46,063 nt of DNA from Candidatus Moraniibacteriota bacterium. GTDB lineage: Bacteria > Patescibacteriota > Minisyncoccia > Moranbacterales > UBA2206. Numbering within the stretch: the first letter of the stretch is position 1; each line of letters opens with the position of its first letter. The notes beneath the pieces are model-generated. The model saw only the letters and a list, made by a program, of their open reading frames with translations. It did not search any database and had not been told where the DNA came from. Below, one piece after another: positions 7,247 to 14,302 of this stretch. The stretch spans positions 1 through 46,063 of the forward strand of contig JAUXSK010000031.1 in the NCBI GenBank assembly GCA_030679995.1, written 5' to 3'. A program made the translations under genes and the position numbers.

Positions 7247-8662
7247 ATGGGAAAAAATTTTGATGCGCATTCGTTTGGCCAGGTAATCGAAGAAAAGATG
7301 AGCGCCGAATGGGATATGATCAAGCACAAAAGAATTGAGATAAGGCAGGGGCTGAGTTTCCGTTATAATCAGCGCAAAGTCCGCAAGGAACTGGTCGCTG
7401 TGTCAGTTTTGGTGATGTTTGTTTCTATGGCAACTTTAGGCGTTTATCGCTGGCAAGGGAACGGTTTTGGGAAAGTTGGCAATGCCAGGGCGATGGCCGA
7501 ACAAAGCAATCAAGCGGTGGCTCAGGATCCGGATGGTAACATTTGGGATTTAAATGATGCTGCCAATGGGGATGATAGCGCTCGTTACGCGACGCTTCTG
7601 GTGGTTTCCAAGCAAGGGAGTCATGTGATTATCAGTCGGGAAGATATCAAAAAGGACTATCGGGAGGTGATTTTGGAATTTGACCGGAGCCTGGACGGAT
7701 TGTCGGATGGTATGGATGCGCCAGCCGCGGTTGTCGCTTTGTCGCCTGATAAGAAAACGCTAGCGTATGTTGCAAAAGACGGATTATATTTGTATGATTT
7801 GGCGAGTAAGGAAAACAAGTTACTGGTTGGGAAAGAAGAAGTGCCCGTTGTGATGCCAAGCGTCGCTTCGAAGCAGGCCTTGAAGGGAAGCGCTTATGCG
7901 TTTGATCTGGTGAAACCCCAGTGGTCTTTTGATGGCCGGTTTTTGAGTTTCGTGCAGGTTTCCATCGGCTCTCACCGGCTGTGCGTAATCGATGTCAAGT
8001 CGGCTGGCAAATTCATTCCGGTGGAAAAGCCGGGCGGCGGCGTGTTGGCTGGGCTGGAGGCGCGCTGGGCACCCGATAGCGATTTGATTGTTGATCCGGA
8101 GTCTGGAGATGGAGGCCAACTGGGAATTTTTGTCGTATCAGTGAAAAAACCAGATATCCCATTTGACTTGGGCGGGAAAATCGGAAGACGGGACGGCGGC
8201 TTTCAAGAAGCGGCAATTTCCGCGGATGGCAAAAGAGTTGTTTTCACTTTCAAAAATGAATTTACGGAAGCGCCTAGTAGCGTTTTAGCCGTTTCGAATA
8301 TTGATGGCGGCAGGTTTTCCGCGTTGGATAAAGAAGACATCAAAGTCTCTCCGTTTTTCTCACCGGGCGGCAAGTTGGTATTTTTTATAAACGAAACGGA
8401 AAAAGACTCTTCTGATCTTTTGGCAATCGATGTGGAAACCAAAGAAAGAAGGGAAGTGGGCGCCCTGCCTAAGGGTTATGATGATTGGTTTAACATCTCC
8501 TGGCTGGATGGGCGTTATCTGGCCATCTTTGGCAATTCGCATCGCCAGGCGGGCGAAGAGCAGGAATGGAAGTCAGTTTTTTTACTATTAGATGTTGAGA
8601 ACAAGCAAGTGTTGGACAAGAAAGAATTCAGAGGGGATACTATGCCAATCGATTTTTTATAA
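7247..8662 (+). CDS. Membrane-anchored beta-propeller-like protein
   Basis: This 471-residue protein has a basic, probably cytoplasmic N-terminus, one hydrophobic helix (about 49-66, LVAVSVLVMFVSMATLGV) and a large extracytoplasmic region. That region carries repeated WD40/PD40-type strands such as VVALSPDKKTLAYV, PQWSFDGRFLSFV, ARWAPDSDLIV, AAISADGKRVVFTF and VSPFFSPGGKLVFF. Such repeats are typical of TolB-like propellers, which usually act as protein-interaction platforms. No catalytic motif is seen, so the function stays open. It is a single-gene unit between the rplA terminator and the nucleotide cluster, with no SD. Confidence 0.75.
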   Translation: MGKNFDAHSFGQVIEEKMSAEWDMIKHKRIEIRQGLSFRYNQRKVRKELVAVSVLVMFVSMATLGVYRWQGNGFGKVGNARAMAEQSNQAVAQDPDGNIWDLNDAANGDDSARYATLLVVSKQGSHVIISREDIKKDYREVILEFDRSLDGLSDGMDAPAAVVALSPDKKTLAYVAKDGLYLYDLASKENKLLVGKEEVPVVMPSVASKQALKGSAYAFDLVKPQWSFDGRFLSFVQVSIGSHRLCVIDVKSAGKFIPVEKPGGGVLAGLEARWAPDSDLIVDPESGDGGQLGIFVVSVKKPDIPFDLGGKIGRRDGGFQEAAISADGKRVVFTFKNEFTEAPSSVLAVSNIDGGRFSALDKEDIKVSPFFSPGGKLVFFINETEKDSSDLLAIDVETKERREVGALPKGYDDWFNISWLDGRYLAIFGNSHRQAGEEQEWKSVFLLLDVENKQVLDKKEFRGDTMPIDFL

Positions 8663-8701
8663 TAATTTTTTCGGCTTGTGCTGGCGTAAGCGATTTTTAT
8701 A

Positions 8702-8730
8702 TTGACCGAACCGGGGATTTTTGATAGGAT
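8702..8730 (+). promoter_or_regulatory. Promoter of the dNMP-kinase-like gene
   Basis: TTGACC (8702-8707) and TAGGAT (8725-8730) are separated by 17 nt. The predicted start near 8737 lies downstream of an in-frame TTG at 8721, which supports translation from ATG 8766. Confidence 0.6.
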
Positions 8731-8765
8731 TATTTGGTGAGGCTAATTGGATAAACCCCTATGAA

Positions 8766-9323
8766 ATGGATAAATCAGGACAAATAATCATCGGTTTGGC
8801 AGGAGAGCCGGGATCGGGCAAAGATACGGTAGCTAAACATTTGAAAGACCGATATGGCGCCAAGGAAATCCGGTTTTCCGATCCTTTGTTCGACGCTTTG
8901 AGGAACTTCGTTGACGCGATATCCCGGGAAGATTTGCAATGGCTTTCTCACGCTGTCCGTGAAAGATTCGGACAGGATATTTTCGCTAAGGCTTTGGTAA
9001 AAAGGATGTCAGCTAATGATGGGGTAGTCATCTTTAACGGAATAAGATTTTGGGAAAATTATGATTTCGTAAAAAGTTTCCCCCAGAGCTTCATCATTTA
9101 TGTTACCGCGGACCAGAAATTGCGTTGGGAGCGGTCGACGAACCGGATGGAAAAATCGGATGACAACAGCAGCTTCGCTAAATTCCAGGAATTGGAAAAA
9201 TTTGAAACCGAAGCGATTATTCCGGAAATCGGCGCTAAGGCTGATTTCATGATAAAAAACGAGCAAACCTTGGAATATTTGTTGGAAGAATCTGACAAAA
9301 TTATGGAAAAAATCAGGCAATAA
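8766..9323 (+). CDS. P-loop kinase, deoxynucleoside-monophosphate-kinase-like
   Basis: This 185-residue P-loop protein has a Walker A GEPGSGKDT (residues 13-21), a FSDPLFDALR stretch, VVIFNGIRFWENYDF, and a later RWERSTNR segment that could be the arginine-bearing lid. The build resembles dephospho-CoA kinase and phage-type deoxynucleoside monophosphate kinases. Since it sits just upstream of thyA and near tmk, dut and folA, a role in phosphorylating dNMPs is the best guess, but the substrate cannot be read from sequence. I chose ATG 8766 because the promoter places the mRNA start after the TTG at 8721. It is followed by its own terminator. Confidence 0.7.
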   Translation: MDKSGQIIIGLAGEPGSGKDTVAKHLKDRYGAKEIRFSDPLFDALRNFVDAISREDLQWLSHAVRERFGQDIFAKALVKRMSANDGVVIFNGIRFWENYDFVKSFPQSFIIYVTADQKLRWERSTNRMEKSDDNSSFAKFQELEKFETEAIIPEIGAKADFMIKNEQTLEYLLEESDKIMEKIRQ

Positions 9324-9329
9324 CTATGG

Positions 9330-9353
9330 AGTCCCGCTAAGGCGGGACTTTTT
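9330..9353 (+). terminator. Terminator after the dNMP-kinase-like gene
   Basis: AGTCCCGC (9330-9337) pairs perfectly with GCGGGACT (9342-9349) across a TAAG loop, followed by a short T-run that overlaps the thyA -35 box. Confidence 0.85.
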
Positions 9354-9380
9354 GACCTATATAGCTAAAAATAGTATGAT
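9352..9380 (+). promoter_or_regulatory. Promoter of thyA
   Basis: TTGACC (9352-9357) and TATGAT (9375-9380) are spaced by 17 nt, right after the preceding terminator. The predicted start near 9387 gives a leader of about 32 nt. Confidence 0.7.
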
Positions 9381-9418
9381 GGAATAACCATAAACAATAA
9401 AATCTAGGGCATAAAAAT

Positions 9419-10396
9419 ATGATAAATGAAGAGGTTAAAAGTAAAACAGAAGGAGGCATCGATTATCTTCCATTCGGCGAGAGGGTCCCTGATTTACAAT
9501 ATCAAGAATTGCTTAAAAAAATTAAAACAACAGGAAAAGACAAGGTGCCTATCCATGCCAGACTTAATGAAAACGCCGGTTCTGGGCATCAGAATTCAAA
9601 AGAAATAACAGGGGCTATGTTGCAGTTTGAAATGAATAATGGTTTTCCTGTTTTGACGGAGCGCGATCTGAGTAAATCATTTTACGGGGCGATAGGCGAA
9701 TTGGTGGCATTTTTAAACGGACAAAGCACATTGAGCGGTCTGAAAGAATACGGTTGCCCGGAAGTTTTTTGGAGGGATTGGGTTACGAAGGAAAAATGCG
9801 CGATATTCGGGTTGCCTGAAGGCGATCTGGGTGATGGATCTTATGGGGCATCCTTGGGACGTTTCCAATCTGCAAAAGGGGAATTCGATCAAGTCAGCGC
9901 CGTCCAGAGGCAGATGGAAAAAGCGCCATTCCTAAGGACCCATGTCTTGACCACATGGAATCCGCCCCTATCGATGGGCGATGAAGAACAAGGTTTTAAA
10001 CGCAAAGTCGTCGTCGCCCCATGCCATGGCAATTTCATCCATTTTGTGCTTTTTGATGAGCAAAAAGAATTGGAGATGACGCATACCCAGCGATCGGCTG
10101 ATGTCCCAGTGGGCTTGCAATTCAATCTGATCGAGTGGTCCGCCCTTGGCCTGATGGTGGCGCATTTGTTGGGCTATAAATTTACTAAGTATACCCACTT
10201 CCTATCTAATCCCCATTATTATGATGTCCAAGCTGAATCGGTGGATAAAATTTTGGCCATTGAACCAAGGCCTTTCCCGACCGTAACACTCAGGCCAAAT
10301 AGAAAAGTAACCAGAATCCAAGATTTTCGTAAAGAGGATTTCGTGATTGAAGACTATGAACCGAAACCTTGGTTTAAGATTCCAACGCCGGTGTAG
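9419..10396 (+). CDS. thyA: Thymidylate synthase (ThyA type)
   Basis: ThyA converts dUMP to dTMP with methylenetetrahydrofolate and releases dihydrofolate. The 325-residue protein carries the catalytic Cys202 in VVAPCHGNF, a TQRSADVPVGLQFNL dUMP/phosphate-binding stretch (most relatives have RSCD), LTERDLSKSFYGAIGEL near the N-terminus and HFLSNPHYYDVQ near the C-terminus. It is longer than the 264-residue E. coli enzyme, with a longer N-terminus and an insertion around 125-170. folA in the same cluster recycles the dihydrofolate it makes. A weak AGGG lies about 10 nt before the ATG. Confidence 0.93.
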   Translation: MINEEVKSKTEGGIDYLPFGERVPDLQYQELLKKIKTTGKDKVPIHARLNENAGSGHQNSKEITGAMLQFEMNNGFPVLTERDLSKSFYGAIGELVAFLNGQSTLSGLKEYGCPEVFWRDWVTKEKCAIFGLPEGDLGDGSYGASLGRFQSAKGEFDQVSAVQRQMEKAPFLRTHVLTTWNPPLSMGDEEQGFKRKVVVAPCHGNFIHFVLFDEQKELEMTHTQRSADVPVGLQFNLIEWSALGLMVAHLLGYKFTKYTHFLSNPHYYDVQAESVDKILAIEPRPFPTVTLRPNRKVTRIQDFRKEDFVIEDYEPKPWFKIPTPV

Positions 10397-10422
10397 GTGA
10401 CATAATTTACAAATTTAGAGAT

Positions 10423-10863
10423 ATGAATAAAAGCGGATTGGATTTGAAAAATGCTCGCAAGGAGGAGCAGATTGCGGTGATGAAAAAAATTATTTCTGAC
10501 GGAGTGTGTCCTTTTTGCCATGATTTCGTTGATAAAGAAAAACCGGTTTACCATCCAAATCCTATCTTGGTAGAAACTGGTTTCTGGGTGGCGACTAGGA
10601 ACGCCTGGCCGTATGATCACACGAAAGAACACCTGATCCTCGTAATTAAGCGCCATATTTTGCTACCTGAGGAAATGACGGAAGAGGAGATTTTGGATTT
10701 GTGGAATATCATTAAAAAAACCAAACAAAAACTTAAAATAACCCATAGTACTTTTTTGATGCGTTCGGATAGCACTGGAATGACGGGGGCGACTGTCAAT
10801 CACCTGCATGCTCAGCTGGTTGTTTCTGCTGGGGAAGAGCCGGTCATTACGAGGATCGGTTAA
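10423..10863 (+). CDS. HIT-superfamily protein, HxHxQ type
   Basis: This 146-residue protein has a HIT-like fold signature. CPFC (about 29-32) could bind metal, and TVNHLHAQLVV near residue 128 gives the active-site pattern HxHxQ. Classical hydrolases of this family have HxHxH, while the HxHxQ form is known from nucleotidyl transferases and phosphorylases such as GalT and Ap4A phosphorylase. It starts 26 nt after thyA in the same direction and probably shares its transcript, so it may act on a nucleotide. The exact substrate is unknown. The ATG has no clear SD. Confidence 0.75.
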   Translation: MNKSGLDLKNARKEEQIAVMKKIISDGVCPFCHDFVDKEKPVYHPNPILVETGFWVATRNAWPYDHTKEHLILVIKRHILLPEEMTEEEILDLWNIIKKTKQKLKITHSTFLMRSDSTGMTGATVNHLHAQLVVSAGEEPVITRIG

Positions 10864-10882
10864 ATATATGCATTAGCAAACC

Positions 10883-10913
10883 AAAAAAAGAAAGTCAGTC
10901 GGCTTTCTTTTTT
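10883..10913. terminator. Bidirectional terminator
   Basis: AAAAAAGAAAGTC pairs with GGCTTTCTTTTTT (one G-U) across an AGTC loop. It separates the convergent HIT and dCMP-deaminase-like genes. Confidence 0.85.
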
Positions 10914-10920
10914 GTGTATC

Positions 10921-11766
10921 CTATTTGACTAAAACGATCTCTACGCCGGCATTTTTGAGAATATCTTCAGCGTCGGAAAGGGAATAGCCGTTTTGATAAT
11001 AAACTTTTTTGATACCAGCTTCTGCGACTAATTTGGCGCAAGTCGGGCAGGGGAAAGTGGTGACGTATAGATTAGTATCGTTCAGACTGATCCCGTCCCG
11101 GGCGGCTTTTCCAATCAGGGATGCTTCCGCGTGGATGGAATTTGAGAGGTGGTGATTTTCACCGGCATTGAAGCACATTCTTAAATCCCCATAAACAGCC
11201 ATATTTTCCTGGGTGGGGACATGGCGATTGAATGCCGAAAGTATCACTGAACCCCTTGCGTCCGTGATAATGGCGCCGATCTGCCGCCACCAATTGGCGC
11301 TCCTTTCTTTTAACTCGTCAGCTTTGCCGATGAGCTCTCTGTGGGCCTTTTCCCGTGTGATTATCCTATCACTAGCAACCTCCAGTTCCTGGGTCGATAC
11401 TGGCTTGTTCCATCTTAAAAAGACATTTTCAAATTCTACTTTTTTATCAGAAAGGAATTTTTCTGCGAACCAGCGGGATACATCTTCGTCCGGCATAACG
11501 ATGGAATATTTTTCTTCTTCCAGGGTCGCCAAATTTTCTAACGTTAACAAGTCAACTTTTTTTAAGATATTTGATTTTTGAATGAAATCACAAACAGTTT
11601 TTTGATCAATGGATCGCAGATCTCTTTTTAAGTTTTCAAATTTGTCCCATTTTTCTAGGATCGTGTCATCCAAGATATAAAGATGCTCCGGATATTTTTT
11701 GAATAATTCCAGGTATTTGATGTGGATGACTGGGACTAAGGCGATTAATATTTTTTTTCCAGACAT
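10921..11766 (-). CDS. dCMP-deaminase-family protein with extra N-terminal domain
   Basis: The C-terminal half (about 135-281) is a zinc-dependent cytidine/deoxycytidylate deaminase domain with HAEASLI (His212, Glu214) and PCPTCAK (Cys240, Cys243), the normal metal ligands and proton-shuttle glutamate. The first 130 residues form an extra domain that begins ILIALVPVIHIKYLELF and that I do not recognise; it has alternating strands and helices like a Rossmann fold. dCMP deaminase would turn dCMP into dUMP for ThyA, which fits the neighbourhood. It is the second gene of a minus-strand pair, 82 nt after the cytidylyltransferase-like gene. The start is the only good ATG and has no SD. Confidence 0.8.
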   Translation of the reverse strand: MSGKKILIALVPVIHIKYLELFKKYPEHLYILDDTILEKWDKFENLKRDLRSIDQKTVCDFIQKSNILKKVDLLTLENLATLEEEKYSIVMPDEDVSRWFAEKFLSDKKVEFENVFLRWNKPVSTQELEVASDRIITREKAHRELIGKADELKERSANWWRQIGAIITDARGSVILSAFNRHVPTQENMAVYGDLRMCFNAGENHHLSNSIHAEASLIGKAARDGISLNDTNLYVTTFPCPTCAKLVAEAGIKKVYYQNGYSLSDAEDILKNAGVEIVLVK

Positions 11767-11848
11767 TTTCGTGGCGCAAAGATTTAGCGTTGTTTGGCTG
11801 ATCCGTCGGAACCGTTCCTGAGCGGCAATAATAAAATTCCAATACCCT

Positions 11849-12433
11849 TTATTTCCTATTGTACAAGAAATTTTCTATCGATTTTTGCAATTCTTTCGCA
11901 AGATCCTCAGCTCCTTGGATGGTCAGCAGCCTGATCCGCGCGGTGGTGGATGTCGTAGATTGCGGTTCTAGGTTGACAATTTTTTTGCAGTATGGAGTGT
12001 GTTCTTCCAAAATTTCCTGGAGAAAGCTCTTGCCTTGCAAATTCGATTGCGTGGATTCCGATATGACAAAAACATCGGGTCGGATATCTCTGATCAGTTT
12101 GCCATGATCCGTTTTGGATTCCTTCATAACTATCAAATCGACATGTTTCAAATGGGAGATCATCTTGACCCGTTCCTTTTCCGGAACTATCGGGCGATTA
12201 GGACCCTTGCGATGTTTTACGACTTCATCGGTATCGACAGCTACGATCAACACATCGCCGAATTCTTTGGCTTTTTGAAGATATTGGGCGTGCCCTTCGT
12301 GGATAAGATCCCACACCCCTTGCGTCAATACGACTTTATAATTATTTTTTTTAAGAAGATCTGAGATTTCGCCTATATCTTTTGAGGGAATAAGTGCTCC
12401 ACTCCCTAAAATACTCGATATTTTAATATCCAT
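11849..12433 (-). CDS. Cytidylyltransferase-like nucleotidyltransferase
   Basis: This 194-residue protein is a nucleotidyltransferase of the HxGH class. Marks are TQGVWDLIHEGHAQYL with His45 and His48, VAVDTDEVVKHRKGPNRPI and STTSTTARI. The pattern is closest to the RfaE/HldE C-terminal domain and glycerol-3-phosphate cytidylyltransferases, which join a phosphorylated alcohol or sugar to ATP or CTP. It carries about 30 extra residues at its N-terminus. Its real substrate is unknown. It is the first gene of the pair with the deaminase-like gene and has its own promoter. Confidence 0.8.
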   Translation of the reverse strand: MDIKISSILGSGALIPSKDIGEISDLLKKNNYKVVLTQGVWDLIHEGHAQYLQKAKEFGDVLIVAVDTDEVVKHRKGPNRPIVPEKERVKMISHLKHVDLIVMKESKTDHGKLIRDIRPDVFVISESTQSNLQGKSFLQEILEEHTPYCKKIVNLEPQSTTSTTARIRLLTIQGAEDLAKELQKSIENFLYNRK

Positions 12434-12474
12434 AAGGATTGTTTCAGTTAGGCTGCTTATATGCTGGTACCTGA

Positions 12475-12502
12475 ATTATACCTGAATTATGGCATTTTGC
12501 AA
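12475..12502 (-). promoter_or_regulatory. Promoter of the nucleotidyltransferase/deaminase pair
   Basis: On the minus strand TTGCAA (12497-12502) and a perfect TATAAT (12475-12480) are separated by 16 nt. The predicted start near 12468 lies about 35 nt before the ATG. Confidence 0.7.
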
Positions 12503-12522
12503 CGATAATAAGCCTGAAAAGC

Positions 12523-12550
12523 TTGCTTGTTGGATGCCTTTTGGTATGAT
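12523..12550 (+). promoter_or_regulatory. Promoter of folA-tmk-dut
   Basis: TTGCTT (12523-12528) and TATGAT (12545-12550) are separated by 16 nt, about 35 nt before the folA ATG and divergent from the minus-strand promoter nearby. Confidence 0.6.
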
Positions 12551-12591
12551 ATCATAAATACGGGATTTAATGGGATATTGAGTTTGAATAT

Positions 12592-13068
12592 ATGATTTCA
12601 ATTATCGTAGCGGTCGGAAAAAATAACGCTATTGGACGCAATAACCAGCTGCTATGGGATATCCCGGAGGATATGGCGCATTTTAGGAGCACGACCTCCG
12701 GACATACGGTGATTATGGGGGAACGGACTTTCGCGTCCATCGGCAGGCCGTTGCCGAATAGGAAAAATATCGTCGTGACGCTCGATAAGGATTTCCGGGA
12801 TGATCGCGTGGAAGTCAGAAATTCTTTGGAAGAAGTTTTACAAGAATACAAGGACAGCGATGAGGAAGTGTTTGTAATCGGCGGCGGCATAATTTATAAA
12901 CTTTCTTTGCCGATGGCTGATAAGCTTTATTTGACGGTCGTGGAAGACGCTCCGGAAGACGCCGATACTTTCTTTCCGGATTATTCGGAATTCAAGAATA
13001 TCGTGAGTGAAAAAGCGGTCGATAATGGGAAATATAAACTGAAGTTTTTGGAATTAACCAGGCAATAA
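12592..13068 (+). CDS. folA: Dihydrofolate reductase
   Basis: FolA reduces dihydrofolate to tetrahydrofolate with NADPH and so regenerates the cofactor used up by ThyA. The 158-residue protein has the normal bacterial length. Visible motifs are VAVGKNNAIGRNNQLLW, PEDMAHF with the catalytic Asp27, VIMGERTFASIGRPLPNR (NADPH site) and VFVIGGGIIYKLSLP. It opens a tight three-gene operon in which tmk starts 1 nt after its stop. No SD is seen. Confidence 0.95.
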   Translation: MISIIVAVGKNNAIGRNNQLLWDIPEDMAHFRSTTSGHTVIMGERTFASIGRPLPNRKNIVVTLDKDFRDDRVEVRNSLEEVLQEYKDSDEEVFVIGGGIIYKLSLPMADKLYLTVVEDAPEDADTFFPDYSEFKNIVSEKAVDNGKYKLKFLELTRQ

Positions 13069-13069
13069 G

Positions 13070-13759
13070 ATGCGCGAAGGCAAATTTATCGTCATTGACG
13101 GTACTGACGGCAGTGGGAAAGCGACGCAGACGAAACTGTTGGTTTCTAAACTGAGAAAAAACAAATTCAAGGTCAAGACGATCGACTTTCCGAGATATTA
13201 TGATAATTTTTTCGGGAAATTCATCGGTGAGTGCCTGGCTGGGGAATACGGGGATTTTTTGGCGCTCAACCCGCGCATCGCTTCGATCGTTTATGCCGCC
13301 GACCGTTTTGAGTCAAGCAAAGGCATCAAGCAATGGCTGGCAAGTGGCAACATCGTCATCGCTGACCGTTATGCCAGTTCCAATCAAATCCACCAGGGCG
13401 GCAAGATCCAAGATGAAAAAGAAAGGAAAAAATTCCAGAAATGGCTGGAGGAAATGGAGTTCGGGGTTTTCGCCATTCCCAAGCCGGATGCGATCATCTA
13501 TCTGGATGTGCCGGTGGAAATCACGCAGAAACTTTTGGCGGGTGAAGATGGCAGTTATAAAAAAAGATATTTGAAAGGTCGGAAAGACGCGGCGGAAAAC
13601 GACGTCGCGCATCTGCAGGACGCCAAAGATAGCGCGATAAAAATGATAAAGAAAAACAATAATTGGCAGAAAATAATATGCGTCAAAAATGGCCAATTGA
13701 TGTCCATAGGGGAAATCGGAGATGCCATTTGGAATAAAGTCGAAAAAATTGTAAAATGA
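13070..13759 (+). CDS. tmk: Thymidylate kinase
   Basis: Tmk phosphorylates dTMP to dTDP. The 229-residue protein has P-loop DGTDGSGKATQ (about 10-20), FPRYYDNFFG, the DRY-type ADRYASSNQIHQGG and a Lys/Arg-rich lid region near KKRYLKGRKDAAEND. It is somewhat longer than typical 205-215-residue bacterial enzymes. It begins 1 nt after folA and overlaps dut by 4 nt in an ATGA junction, so the three genes are translationally coupled. Confidence 0.9.
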   Translation: MREGKFIVIDGTDGSGKATQTKLLVSKLRKNKFKVKTIDFPRYYDNFFGKFIGECLAGEYGDFLALNPRIASIVYAADRFESSKGIKQWLASGNIVIADRYASSNQIHQGGKIQDEKERKKFQKWLEEMEFGVFAIPKPDAIIYLDVPVEITQKLLAGEDGSYKKRYLKGRKDAAENDVAHLQDAKDSAIKMIKKNNNWQKIICVKNGQLMSIGEIGDAIWNKVEKIVK

Positions 13760-14178
13760 AAATATTAATCAAAAAATTAGAAGCCGGAGCTAAAATACCC
13801 CAGTACGCCATTGCGGGCGACGCCGGTATGGACCTTTTTTCTTTGGAGGATTTGGAATTGCGGTCGATGGAAAAGGCGGTTTGCCGGACCGGAATCGCGA
13901 TGCAAATCCCGGCTGGATATGCGGGTTTGATTTGGGATAAGAGCGGTATCGCCATCAAAAGCGGGATAAAGATATTGGGCGGCGTCATCGATAGCGGATA
14001 TCGCGGCGAAGTTAAAATAGGCCTGATAAACTTATCGCAAGAAATATATAAAATAAACAAGGGGGACAAGATCGCGCAAATGCTCATTCAGAAAGTGGAA
14101 AGTCCGGAAGTCATTGAAACGTCCGGATTGGATGAGACGGAAAGAGGAAACGGCGGTTTTGGAAGCACCGGAATTTAA
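13756..14178 (+). CDS. dut: Deoxyuridine 5'-triphosphate nucleotidohydrolase
   Basis: dUTPase cleaves dUTP to dUMP and pyrophosphate, which keeps uracil out of DNA and supplies ThyA. The 140-residue protein shows all five trimeric-dUTPase motifs: AGDAGMDLFS, WDKSGIAIKSG (motif II, usually PRSG), GGVIDSGYRGEV with the catalytic Asp, GDKIAQMLI, and the C-terminal arm RGNGGFGSTG. It overlaps tmk by 4 nt. No recognised terminator follows; the next 120 nt are AT-rich. Confidence 0.95.
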   Translation: MKILIKKLEAGAKIPQYAIAGDAGMDLFSLEDLELRSMEKAVCRTGIAMQIPAGYAGLIWDKSGIAIKSGIKILGGVIDSGYRGEVKIGLINLSQEIYKINKGDKIAQMLIQKVESPEVIETSGLDETERGNGGFGSTGI

Positions 14179-14182
14179 ATAT

Positions 14183-14236
14183 TTGAACATTGGATTTTTT
14201 TGGAATTTTAAATTTATAATTTGAAATTTGAGCGCG
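14183..14236. repeat. AT-rich element, short copy 3
   Basis: The gap between dut and gatB holds a shorter AT-rich self-complementary stretch with GGAATTTTAAATTTATAATT and TTTGAAATTTG words, related in composition to the longer elements elsewhere in the window. Confidence 0.4.
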
Positions 14237-14302
14237 ATAATAAAAAACACAAGGATTATTTTTTTTGCACGGACTATTTTATAAATCAATAAACTAGAGG
14301 TT

